Part shown: positions 15,390-21,322 of the stretch, in pieces
How positions within the stretch are numbered: the first letter of the stretch is position 1
Layout of the letters: the number at the start of each line of letters is the position of its first letter
Source: JAJPXC01 sp964628905
GTDB taxonomy: Bacteria > Bacteroidota > Bacteroidia > Bacteroidales > Muribaculaceae
DNA length: 21,322 nt
Direction: 5' to 3'
Assembly: GCA_964628905.1 (NCBI GenBank)
Contig: CAZVNS010000028.1
Coordinates: 1-21,322, forward strand
The notes under the pieces: generated by a model
Seen by the model: only the letters and a program-made list of their open reading frames with translations
What the model was told of the DNA's origin: nothing
Databases searched by the model: none
Position numbers and translations under genes: made by a program

Positions 15390-15420
15390 CAAAGACATTT
15401 AATACATTGATAATAACAAA
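15390..15420 (-). promoter_or_regulatory. Bacteroidetes-type promoter of the MNT-HEPN remnant
   Basis: On the minus strand TTTG (15417-15420) and TGTCTTTG (15390-15397, one mismatch to TAnnTTTG) are separated by exactly 19 bp, the standard -33/-7 spacing. The transcript would start about 10 bp before the ATG at 15373. It is the best two-box promoter in the window. Confidence 0.6.
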
Positions 15421-15432
15421 AATTTGTTGATC

Positions 15433-15452
15433 TCAGTTCTGTTCAGTTCTGT
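15433..15452. repeat. 10-bp tandem duplication at the plsC stop codon
   Basis: TCAGTTCTGT is present twice in a row (15433-15442 and 15443-15452). The second copy includes the plsC stop codon (TGA on the minus strand at 15443-15445), and the first copy repeats it downstream. This looks like a small slippage duplication. Confidence 0.6.
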
Positions 15453-16165
15453 GAGGGTAGGGAGGAGAGGATGGCGGCGCGGGTGGCCTCCATCGATGCG
15501 GCGAGCTGATGTTCGTCGGTGGGCGCGGGCAGTGGATGGTGGATGGTCAGGGTGATGTGCCCCCAGCGAGGTAGCTTCTTGAAGCGTGGCATCACTGCGA
15601 ACGAGCCGTCGATGGTGATGGGCACCATCGGCAGACCAAATTCGGCTGCGAGCTTATAGGCTCCACGCTTGAAGGGTCGCATCTTGCCGTCCCATGTGCG
15701 CGCTCCCTCGGGAAACACTACAAGCGACATGCCCCCGCGCAGCTGGCGCTCAGCTGTCTCCATGGTGTGTCGCACAGCCGATGGCGAGGAGTTGTCAACG
15801 TAGATGTGGCCCGACACGCGGCAGCTATACCCCACGAAGGGTATCTTTTCGAGGCTCTTCTTCATCATCCATCTGAACTGATGCCCCAGGTATCCGTAGA
15901 TTGAGAATATATCGTAGGCTCCCTGATGGTTGGCCAAAAACATGTAGGAGGTCTTCGGTGAAATATTTTCACGCCCCTTGACGGTGACTCTGACGAATGT
16001 AAGCCAGCAGAACAGCCTGGCCCATATCATCGCCGGGTAGTAGCCGAACACTCGGCCACCACCCAGTGCCGACCCGATAGTGGTGATTGTGGCTGCAAGT
16101 ACAGTGGCCACAAGCAATATCGGCAGCATGATGATACACTGGTAGATACGATAGAGGATGAGCAT
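15443..16165 (-). CDS. plsC: 1-acyl-sn-glycerol-3-phosphate acyltransferase
   Basis: This membrane-bound enzyme transfers an acyl chain to lysophosphatidic acid to give phosphatidic acid, a step in phospholipid synthesis. The 240-residue protein has hydrophobic N-terminal segments at about 8-30, then the catalytic HX4D motif as NHQGAYD (His80, Asp85), followed by IPFVGYSCRVSGHIYVDNSS and the acceptor-binding motif FPEGART (153-156). PMVPITIDGSF marks the later conserved block. It starts 4 bp after the glyA stop codon and is the last gene of the operon beginning at pyrB. No clear terminator follows; a promoter for the toxin-antitoxin remnant begins about 20 bp downstream. Confidence 0.95.
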   Translation of the reverse strand: MLILYRIYQCIIMLPILLVATVLAATITTIGSALGGGRVFGYYPAMIWARLFCWLTFVRVTVKGRENISPKTSYMFLANHQGAYDIFSIYGYLGHQFRWMMKKSLEKIPFVGYSCRVSGHIYVDNSSPSAVRHTMETAERQLRGGMSLVVFPEGARTWDGKMRPFKRGAYKLAAEFGLPMVPITIDGSFAVMPRFKKLPRWGHITLTIHHPLPAPTDEHQLAASMEATRAAILSSLPSQN

Positions 16166-16169
16166 CGGA

Positions 16170-17450
16170 TTAATATGCGAAAATGGGGTAGTCTGACATG
16201 ATTGTGTTGACCTTGGTGCGCACAGCCTCGATGGTCGAGGGGTTGTCGTGGTCGGAGAGCACGGTATCTATCATCTCCACGATCTCGCCCATAAGTGGCT
16301 CCTTGGCTCCGCGTGTAGTGATGGCGGGGGTGCCGAAGCGTAGGCCGGAGGTGAGGAAGGGGGAGCGTGAGTCGAAGGGTACCATATTCTTATTGGTGGT
16401 GATGTCGGCCTCGACAAGCACTCTTTCGGCTACCTTGCCGGTGAGGTCGGGGAATTTGGTGCGAAGGTCTACGAGCATGCAATGGTTGTCAGTACCACCC
16501 GAAATGATCTTATACCCCTTGTCGACAAACGCTTGGGCCATAGCCGCTGCGTTGCGTTTAACTTGGGTTTGATATTCCTTGTATGAGGGTTGAAGGGCTT
16601 CGCCGAACGCCACGGCCTTGGCGGCGATGACATGTTCGAGCGGTCCACCCTGCACTCCGGGGAACACGGCCGAGTCGAGCAGTGACGACATCATGCGGAG
16701 CTCCCCCTTGTTGTTGGTTTTGCCAAATGGGTTGGGGAAGTCTTTTCCCATCAATATGATACCGCCGCGGGGCCCGCGCAGGGTCTTATGGGTGGTTGAG
16801 GTGACGATGTGGGCATACTTCACGGGATTGTCGAGCAGGCCGGCTGCGATAAGTCCGGCGGGATGTGCCATGTCGACCATGAATATGGCACCAATCTCAT
16901 CGGCCAGGCGGCGCATGCGTGCATAGTCCCACTCACGTGAGTATGCGCTGGCGCCGCCGATGATAAGTTTCGGGCGTTCGCGGCGTGCCACCTCTTCCAT
17001 CTGCTCGTAGTCGACAAGCCCGGTTTCGGCATCCACATTATATTCGAGGGCCTGGAACACGAGTCCTGAGAAGTTGACGGGGCTTCCGTGCGACAGGTGT
17101 CCTCCGTGAGCGAGGTTGAGTCCTAAGAACTTGTCGCCGGGTCGCATCGTGGCCATAAACACTGCCATGTTGGCTTGAGCGCCTGAGTGGGGCTGTACGT
17201 TTGCGTACTCGGCACCAAACAGCTCTTTAAGGCGGTCAATGGCTATCTGTTCGGCCATGTCAACCACTTGACAGCCGCCATAGTAACGGTGACCGGGGTA
17301 GCCTTCGGCATATTTGTTGGTCAGGCATGAGCCCATGGCTCGCATCACTTGGTCAGATACAAAGTTTTCGGAGGCAATAAGTTCGATGCCTTTGAGTTGG
17401 CGCTGGTGTTCCAGCTCGATGATGTCAAAAATCTGCTTGTCAGAGGTCAT
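16170..17450 (-). CDS. glyA: Serine hydroxymethyltransferase
   Basis: This PLP enzyme interconverts serine and glycine and charges tetrahydrofolate with a one-carbon unit, feeding purine, thymidylate and methionine synthesis. The 426-residue length is normal. Features seen: IELIASENFVS near residue 22, YPGHRYYGG at 51-59, HSGAQANMAVF, the PLP-proximal Asp in FMVDMAHPAGL, and the Schiff-base Lys222 in TSTTHKTLRGPRGG. The C-terminal region with TTRGAKEPLMGEI closes the folate-binding part. The gene is the fourth of five in a minus-strand run, and its start codon is 3 bp from a five-copy TGATTGA array that fills the gap to the flavin reductase gene. Confidence 0.98.
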   Translation of the reverse strand: MTSDKQIFDIIELEHQRQLKGIELIASENFVSDQVMRAMGSCLTNKYAEGYPGHRYYGGCQVVDMAEQIAIDRLKELFGAEYANVQPHSGAQANMAVFMATMRPGDKFLGLNLAHGGHLSHGSPVNFSGLVFQALEYNVDAETGLVDYEQMEEVARRERPKLIIGGASAYSREWDYARMRRLADEIGAIFMVDMAHPAGLIAAGLLDNPVKYAHIVTSTTHKTLRGPRGGIILMGKDFPNPFGKTNNKGELRMMSSLLDSAVFPGVQGGPLEHVIAAKAVAFGEALQPSYKEYQTQVKRNAAAMAQAFVDKGYKIISGGTDNHCMLVDLRTKFPDLTGKVAERVLVEADITTNKNMVPFDSRSPFLTSGLRFGTPAITTRGAKEPLMGEIVEMIDTVLSDHDNPSTIEAVRTKVNTIMSDYPIFAY

Positions 17451-17453
17451 GTA

Positions 17454-17490
17454 TGATTGATGATTGATGATTGATGATTGATGATTGATG
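17454..17490. repeat. TGATTGA heptamer tandem array (5.3 copies) against the glyA start
   Basis: Five exact copies of TGATTGA run from 17454 to 17488, followed by TG. On the coding strand the unit is TCAATCA and the array ends 3 nt before the glyA ATG, filling 37 of the 64 bp between the flavin reductase stop codon and glyA. A perfect short array is prone to copy-number change. It does not code for anything in the operon direction. Confidence 0.9.
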
Positions 17491-17514
17491 GGGTAGGCCT
17501 GCGGATTTGGAGGC

Positions 17515-18084
17515 TCAGGTTCGTTTCTTCTTGCGTACTGAGTATCCGAAGTGGCCGAGCTTATTCCCTTGGGTGTAATACCCGCCGTGGGAGTAGCTGA
17601 TCAGGTCCGCTGCAGCCAGGTTGAATGCTCCGGTATCGGGGTCAATGAGCGACTGGTCGGCGCGGACGTTAAGCACCTCGGCTATGAACATGTGATGTGA
17701 GCCTAAGGGTACTATCTCCTTTACCCTGCACTCAATCGACAAGAGCGACTCTTTGACCGAAGGGCACGAAACCTTGACTCCCGGCTCGGGGGTAAGCCCG
17801 CTTTCGGCCCATTTGTCGAAGTCACGTCCTGAGCGCACCCCACACCAGTCGGTGGCGCGGGCCATAGCCTCGGTGGTGAGATTGATGGTGAACTCCATCT
17901 GATTGCGTATCAGGTCGTAGGAGTAACGCTCGGGGCGGACTGATATGTAGCACATCGCCGGGTTGGTGCAGATGGTGCCGGTCCAAGCCACGGTGATGAG
18001 GTTGGACTGCTCGGCGGTGCCGCAGCTTACGAGCACCGCTGGGAGCGGATATATCATGGTGCCTGGTTGCCAGTCGACTTTCAT
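17515..18084 (-). CDS. Flavin reductase-like FMN-binding protein
   Basis: This 189-residue cytoplasmic protein matches the flavin reductase/flavoredoxin family, a split-barrel fold that binds FMN and can pass electrons from NAD(P)H or another donor. Evidence: MIYPLPAVLVSCG at the start, NLITVAWTGTICTNPAMCYISVRPERYSYDLI (typical of the FMN-binding strands), FTINLTTEAMARATDWCGVRSGRDFDKW and HHMFIAEVLNVRAD near the C-terminus. The tail (SVRKKKRT) is basic. The partner protein and true substrate are unknown. It sits between pyrI (7-bp gap) and glyA, with no clear functional link to pyrimidine synthesis, so the order probably reflects a shared housekeeping promoter. Confidence 0.92.
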   Translation of the reverse strand: MKVDWQPGTMIYPLPAVLVSCGTAEQSNLITVAWTGTICTNPAMCYISVRPERYSYDLIRNQMEFTINLTTEAMARATDWCGVRSGRDFDKWAESGLTPEPGVKVSCPSVKESLLSIECRVKEIVPLGSHHMFIAEVLNVRADQSLIDPDTGAFNLAAADLISYSHGGYYTQGNKLGHFGYSVRKKKRT

Positions 18085-18091
18085 CGGAGTG

Positions 18092-18550
18092 TTACACGTT
18101 GGCTTTGTCGTTGGTGGTGGTGTGTCCGCAGTAGTGGCAGCGTATGGTCACGGGGTCACGTGCGATGACGTTGAACCGCGAACGCATCGGCTCATTGTTG
18201 GTGATACACTTGGGGTTGTCGCACTTTACGATGCCCACTATCGTGTCGGGGAGCGACACCTGGCGCTTCTCCACTACCTCAAAGTCGCGGATTATGTTGA
18301 CCACCGCCGTGGGGGCTATCAGAGCTATTCGGTTGATGATCTCTTTGGGGAAGAATACGTCGGCCACCTTGATGATGCCTTTGGTGCCGAGGCGCTTCGA
18401 CTCTAAATTGTTGCCGATGGTAAGTTGAGTGCCAAGTCGCTCGATGCCAAGTATCTTCACTGCCTTGAAGAGCATCGGCGATGGTATATGGTCGATTACT
18501 GTGCCAGAGCGCAGGGCGGCTACAGCGAGTTCTTTCTTAGTTGTGGTCAT
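18092..18550 (-). CDS. pyrI: Aspartate carbamoyltransferase regulatory subunit
   Basis: This 152-residue subunit binds nucleotides and tunes the catalytic PyrB trimers; CTP feedback and ATP activation are known in enterobacteria. The N-terminal allosteric domain shows GTVIDHIPSPMLFKAVKIL (with the conserved GTVIDHIP), and the C-terminal zinc domain has the four Cys ligands C110-x4-C115 (CDNPKC) and C138-x2-C141 (CHYC). Length is as in E. coli PyrI (153). It starts 16 bp after the pyrB stop codon, the classic pyrBI order. Confidence 0.97.
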   Translation of the reverse strand: MTTTKKELAVAALRSGTVIDHIPSPMLFKAVKILGIERLGTQLTIGNNLESKRLGTKGIIKVADVFFPKEIINRIALIAPTAVVNIIRDFEVVEKRQVSLPDTIVGIVKCDNPKCITNNEPMRSRFNVIARDPVTIRCHYCGHTTTNDKANV

Positions 18551-18566
18551 ATGTTAATATATGTGG

Positions 18567-19490
18567 CTATTTGTTGAGTACATCGATGTCGAGTGCGCGG
18601 CATATCAGAGCTTGGCGAGCGTAAAGGCCGTTGCGTGCTTGCTCGAAGTAGTAAGCCTTGGGATTGTCGTCGACATCGGGACTGATTTCGTTGACGCGGG
18701 GTAGGGGGTGGAGTATGCGCATCGTGGGCCGCGATCCTTCGAGCATTGAGTTGTGGAGCGAGTAGAGGTCCTTGACGCGTTCATACTCCATGATGTCGCT
18801 GAAGCGCTCGCGCTGCACACGGGTCACGTACAGGATGTCGGTGGAGTTGATCACCTCGGGTGAGAAGTCGGTGTGCACCTCGTAAGGGATGCTGTACTGA
18901 TCGCATATCTCCATGTACTCGTGGGGCATCATCAGCTCATCGCAGGCCACAAACTTAAAGCGGGGATTGAAGTGGCGCATCGCCATCAGCAGCGAGTGGA
19001 CGGTACGGCCATACTTGAGGTCGCCCACCATCGTGATGTCGAGGTTGTCGAGATGCCCCTGGGTCTTGTAGATCGAATAGAGGTCGAGCATCGTCTGCGA
19101 CGGATGCTGGTTGGCGCCGTCGCCGGCGTTGATCACAGGCACGTCAGTCACCTCGGCGGCGTAGCGGGCTGCCCCCTCGAGGTAGTGGCGCATGATGATC
19201 AGGTCAACGTAGTTGCTAACCATCTTTATCGTATCCTTCAGTGTCTCACCCTTCGATGAACTGGTGGTGGCGGCGTCGGAGAAGCCTATCACACGGCCCC
19301 CGAGACGATTGACTGCGGTTTCAAAACTCAGACGGGTTCGGGTAGAAGGCTCGAAGAAGAGCGTGGCTACTACCTTGCCGTCAAGGATCTTGTGGTTGGG
19401 ATTTTGCTCAAAATAGCGAGCCACCTCCAGTAGTCGGAGGATTTCATCCTTCGAGATGTCGGAGATGGCAACTAAGCTTTTAGGGTTCAT
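18567..19490 (-). CDS. pyrB: Aspartate carbamoyltransferase catalytic subunit
   Basis: This enzyme condenses carbamoyl phosphate with aspartate, the committed step of pyrimidine synthesis. The 307-residue protein is full length. It carries the carbamoyl-phosphate motif STRTR (49-53) in FFEPSTRTRLSFE, the loop SSKGETLKDTI, HPSQ at 129-132 in NAGDGANQHPSQTMLD, the aspartate-loop RVQRERF and the HPLPRVNEI segment near the C-terminus. It is the first gene of the pyrB-pyrI-flavin reductase-glyA-plsC run; gaps of 16, 7, 64 and 4 bp suggest one transcript. No attenuator-like hairpin was seen in the short leader. Confidence 0.98.
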   Translation of the reverse strand: MNPKSLVAISDISKDEILRLLEVARYFEQNPNHKILDGKVVATLFFEPSTRTRLSFETAVNRLGGRVIGFSDAATTSSSKGETLKDTIKMVSNYVDLIIMRHYLEGAARYAAEVTDVPVINAGDGANQHPSQTMLDLYSIYKTQGHLDNLDITMVGDLKYGRTVHSLLMAMRHFNPRFKFVACDELMMPHEYMEICDQYSIPYEVHTDFSPEVINSTDILYVTRVQRERFSDIMEYERVKDLYSLHNSMLEGSRPTMRILHPLPRVNEISPDVDDNPKAYYFEQARNGLYARQALICRALDIDVLNK

Positions 19491-19533
19491 TGCACTATGT
19501 GAGTGATTGCGGACACACCATCGTATCCGGCCA

Positions 19534-19541
19534 CAAAGTTA
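19534..19541 (-). promoter_or_regulatory. Candidate -7 box for the pyrB operon
   Basis: TAACTTTG on the minus strand matches TAnnTTTG exactly, 43 bp upstream of the pyrB ATG, giving a leader of about 37 nt. No TTTG -33 box is found at the usual 19-21 bp, so this rests on one box and the position. Confidence 0.45.
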
Positions 19542-19634
19542 CTAAAAATTTCTCTATCGCCCCCTATGTTGGCAAATATTTGATACAAACAATTTTTCAA
19601 GCTCAATCGTTTTCATTAGAAACACTTTGAAGCC

Positions 19635-19840
19635 ATGCAACAAGTTATCAACATCAAGCGAGCGTGTGACCATGCCTCACCCGACGACGGCTACCGCATC
19701 TATGTCGACCGCCTGTGGCCCCGCGGACTCTCCACGAGACATTCCATTACGATCTTTGGGACAAAGATATAGCGCCATCCAGCGAACTGCGTCATTGGTT
19801 TCACGAAAATCCCGGCCGGGAGTGGACTGAGTTTGAACGG
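19635..19840 (+). pseudogene. Truncated and frameshifted DUF488-family gene (5' part)
   Basis: From ATG at 19635 the protein reads INIKRACDHASPDDGYRIYV then DRLWPRGLS, the start of DUF488 proteins (pattern 'DGYRxxVDRLWPRGxSK'). At 19731-19733 the frame breaks: the next expected residues HETFHYDLWDKDIAPSSELR continue one frame away, which one missing C would explain. The match continues as HWFHENPGREWTEFER up to about 19840 and then stops resembling the family; about 40 C-terminal residues, normally starting 'RYxxEL', are absent and replaced by unrelated sequence. The family's biochemical role is not established. The gene is therefore broken both by a frameshift and by a recombination-like junction. 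Confidence 0.75.
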
Positions 19841-20179
19841 CATGGTTGGCGCGTTGAGCCCGTGTACCTCGGCAACCCGATGGCACACGATGAAAAATAC
19901 TTGCTCATCAACCAGGGCTTCGCAGGTAAGCAACGCCTCATGCCATTCTTCAACCGCACCAACAACGAAGACCTAATCCTCGCCATCCAGTCAGCCGGTG
20001 TCAGCCGCGGACGCAACGGCTTCCGCAAAGACAAATCCGGCGAAAAACTCGCAGAATCCGAAGAATCCCTGCTCGAACACCGCACCGATGGCACTGATGC
20101 CTTCGATACCCTCTACATCGGCTGCGAGAAATTCCCATTCCATGACTCTTTCTCGCTATCCATGTCGGGAGTGCTATAA
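19841..20179 (+). pseudogene. Unrelated C-terminal fragment fused in frame to the DUF488 remnant; possibly phage-derived
   Basis: After the junction the open frame continues for 112 residues: HGWRVEPVYLGNPMAHDEKY, then LLINQGFAGKQRLMPFFNRT, a segment with NNEDLILAIQSAG, and EHRTDGTDAFDTLYIG near the end. It has no start codon at its own beginning and no promoter. The sequence has the feel of the C-terminal part of a large phage protein, perhaps a terminase large subunit, in which such 'NEDLILAIQSAG...KDKSGEKLAESEE' text could occur, but I cannot confirm this from memory alone. It is best read as the tail of a gene whose front was deleted when it was joined to the DUF488 fragment. Confidence 0.5.
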
Positions 20180-20225
20180 AGTTAAATTGTTGGAGTCTAA
20201 TGTTCCGAATATCAGAAATTATTAT

Positions 20226-20233
20226 TAACTTTG
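20226..20233 (+). promoter_or_regulatory. Candidate -7 box for the structured leader/small RNA before hsdR
   Basis: TAACTTTG matches TAnnTTTG exactly. A weak TGTT at 20201-20204 is the only -33 candidate (21-bp spacer). Transcription would start near 20240, so the RNA up to the terminator would be about 130 nt. No other -7 box was found between the terminator and the hsdR ATG. Confidence 0.5.
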
Positions 20234-20239
20234 CACTCC

Positions 20240-20368
20240 AGTAACGCCCATCTGTAAATGAACCAACATTAGAACAAAGATACACGGCGAGAGCCGAAAA
20301 CCCTTTGAAACTCCCAAGTAGTCGTTACAGGCTTTGGTCAGCCTTCAGATGCTACAAGGGAGTTTTTT
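20240..20368 (+). ncRNA. Structured leader or small RNA upstream of hsdR
   Basis: The stretch has no open frame but dense pairing. CGGC-GAGA-GCCG (20285-20296) is a perfect stem with a GNRA tetraloop. A composite stem, ACTCCC/GGGAGT (20310-20315 with 20358-20363), GTAG/CTAC (20318-20321 with 20352-20355) and AGGCT/AGCCT (20329-20333 with 20340-20344), ends in a T6 run. Competing pairs exist: GTAACG (20241-20246) with CGTTAC (20323-20328), CTGTAA (20252-20257) with TTACAG (20325-20330), and CATCTG (20249-20254) with CAGATG (20346-20351). The first and third cross each other, so they imply a pseudoknot or a switch. I recognise no known riboswitch class. It may be an attenuator for hsdR or an independent small RNA. 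Confidence 0.5.
20310..20368 (+). terminator. Intrinsic terminator in front of hsdR
   Basis: The composite stem described for the leader RNA (outer ACTCCC/GGGAGT, then GTAG/CTAC, then AGGCT/AGCCT) is followed directly by TTTTTT (20363-20368). It lies 30 bp before the hsdR start codon, so either hsdR is expressed by readthrough or antitermination, or it has an undetected promoter. Confidence 0.7.
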
Positions 20369-20398
20369 ATATGGATTAACTTCCGATAATAGATAACT

Positions 20399-21322
20399 AT
20401 GAGTAATCAGCATAACCTTAGCGAGGAAGACACCAAACGCCTCTACATTACTCCTTCAATTGAAAAAGAGTGGGATAAGCACTCCATATTGATGGAGCAT
20501 TATTTCACAAAAGGTCGTATTGTTGTGCGCGGAACTTTAAAAAAACGCAAGCAAGGCAAAAAGGCTGATTATATTCTTTTTGCTCAAGAAAATTACCCTA
20601 TAGCCGTTGTAGAGGCCAAATCTTGGAGTCACGCCCCTTCAGATGGTATTCAGCAAGCAATTGATTATGCTGAAATTCTTGATATTCCGTTTGCTTATAG
20701 CACAAACGGACAAATGTACGTTGAACATGATATGAAAACCGGTGTTCAACGGACTTTCCCTATTAGTGATTTCCCGACTCCTCTTGCTTTACGCGAACGG
20801 CTAAAAACCACAGAAAAACTTCCCAAAGAAGTTGAAGATATTGTAAACTTCCCTTATTATTCAAGTGCCGATACGTTCCCTCCGCGATATTATCAGCGTA
20901 TCGCCATCAACCGCACAATCAAAGCCGTTGCGAGCGGAGAGAAACGTGTTCTGCTCGTTATGGCGACTGGTACCGGCAAAACCTACACCGCATTTCAAAT
21001 CATTCATCGTTTACACGCTTCAGGTCTAAAAAAAAGGATACTATATCTTGCCGATAGAAATGTGCTCATTGACCAAACAATGAAGCAAGATTTTAAGCCT
21101 TTTATCAAAATTATGAATAAAGTCCAGGGGAAGGAAATAAAGAACGGATTTGAGATTTATATGTCGCTTTATGGTCAGTGGGTAAAGCACGACCTTAAAG
21201 AGGGTGAGAAACAACCGTATGAAACTCTTACTCCAGACTTTTTCGACCTAATTGTTGTTGATGAGTGCCACCGCTCCAGTGTTCGTGAAGATTCAGAATG
21301 GCGAGCAATTCTAAATTATTTC
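20399..21322 (+). CDS. hsdR: Type I restriction enzyme R subunit, N-terminal part (partial)
   Basis: This open frame runs off the right edge after 308 codons. HsdR is the ATP-driven translocase and nuclease of type I restriction-modification complexes. The N-terminal nuclease domain shows KKADYILF and PIAVVEAKS, the D...ExK active-site core of PD-(D/E)xK nucleases, preceded by a helical part (SIEKEWDKHSILME). The helicase domain then starts: PPRYYQRIAIN (Q-like motif), Walker A MATGTGKTYTA, ILYLADRNVLIDQ (motif Ia) and DECH in LIVVDECHRS (motif II). ATG at 20399 is the first start after an in-frame stop; an ATG at 20371 is followed at once by a stop. Codons are more AT-rich than in the upstream housekeeping genes, consistent with transfer. 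hsdM and hsdS would be expected beyond the window. Confidence 0.93.
   Translation, partial: MSNQHNLSEEDTKRLYITPSIEKEWDKHSILMEHYFTKGRIVVRGTLKKRKQGKKADYILFAQENYPIAVVEAKSWSHAPSDGIQQAIDYAEILDIPFAYSTNGQMYVEHDMKTGVQRTFPISDFPTPLALRERLKTTEKLPKEVEDIVNFPYYSSADTFPPRYYQRIAINRTIKAVASGEKRVLLVMATGTGKTYTAFQIIHRLHASGLKKRILYLADRNVLIDQTMKQDFKPFIKIMNKVQGKEIKNGFEIYMSLYGQWVKHDLKEGEKQPYETLTPDFFDLIVVDECHRSSVREDSEWRAILNYF

Noticed and set aside
17454..17490. The heptamer array as a CRISPR array
   Set aside because: Units are 7 bp and directly adjacent, without spacers.
19715..20179. A 154-residue frame starting at an internal ATG (19715) as an intact gene
   Set aside because: Its first residues before HETFHYDLW are an out-of-frame reading of the DUF488 start; the true start is at 19635 in another frame, so it is a pseudogene product.
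20285..20312. GAGA followed by ACCCTTTGAA resembling the core of a TPP riboswitch
   Set aside because: The second conserved half (CTGATCTGG...CCAGCGnAGGG) is absent, GAGA is simply the loop of a perfect stem, and the downstream gene is hsdR, not a thiamine gene.

Overview
The window looks like a chromosomal segment of a Bacteroidales bacterium, most likely from the Muribaculaceae or a neighbouring gut family. Reasons: an exbB-exbD-exbD-tonB cluster with two ExbD paralogues, a DUF4369/thioredoxin-fold lipoprotein-like gene, a PorT-type outer-membrane barrel, a T9SS-like C-terminal domain, AT-rich intergenic DNA with TAnnTTTG-type -7 boxes, and few Shine-Dalgarno sequences. Family assignment is an inference; no rRNA or tRNA gene is present to anchor it.

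Layout. 1-2577 (+) is the Ton energy-transducing operon: the 3' end of exbB, two exbD genes and tonB, closed by a strong terminator hairpin. 2822-11017 (-) holds, in transcription order, a long-chain acyl-CoA ligase, a small His/Cys-rich membrane-anchored protein, a His-rich RND adaptor lipoprotein, a heavy-metal RND pump, a TolC-family channel and an Fe/Mn superoxide dismutase. The pump genes are tightly spaced and form a tripartite efflux system that would export metal from the periplasm or cytoplasm. The SOD start codon sits directly against a 20-bp imperfect hairpin. 11234-14665 (+) is a four-gene exported cassette: TlpA-like thiol oxidoreductase, outer-membrane barrel, small protein with a T9SS-like tail, and a GH18 glycosidase. 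A short divergent promoter region with repeated ACTTTTTTGC boxes separates it from the ligase.

14662-15373 (-) is a decayed MNT-HEPN toxin-antitoxin pair with three frameshifts and a recognisable promoter. 15443-19490 (-) is a compact housekeeping operon, pyrB-pyrI-flavin reductase-glyA-plsC, with a 7-bp tandem repeat against the glyA start codon. 19635-20179 (+) is a broken DUF488 gene fused to an unrelated C-terminal fragment, possibly from a phage. 20226-20368 (+) carries a promoter, a structured leader or small RNA and an intrinsic terminator, directly before the 5' part of a type I restriction gene (hsdR), which runs off the right edge.

The most unusual material is the right end (structured RNA with competing pairings before hsdR, next to a chimeric pseudogene), the hairpin at the SOD start, the heptamer array at glyA, and the small His/Cys-rich protein of the efflux operon. 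I saw no CRISPR array, insertion sequence, tRNA or rRNA. I found no clearly new, complete biological system.
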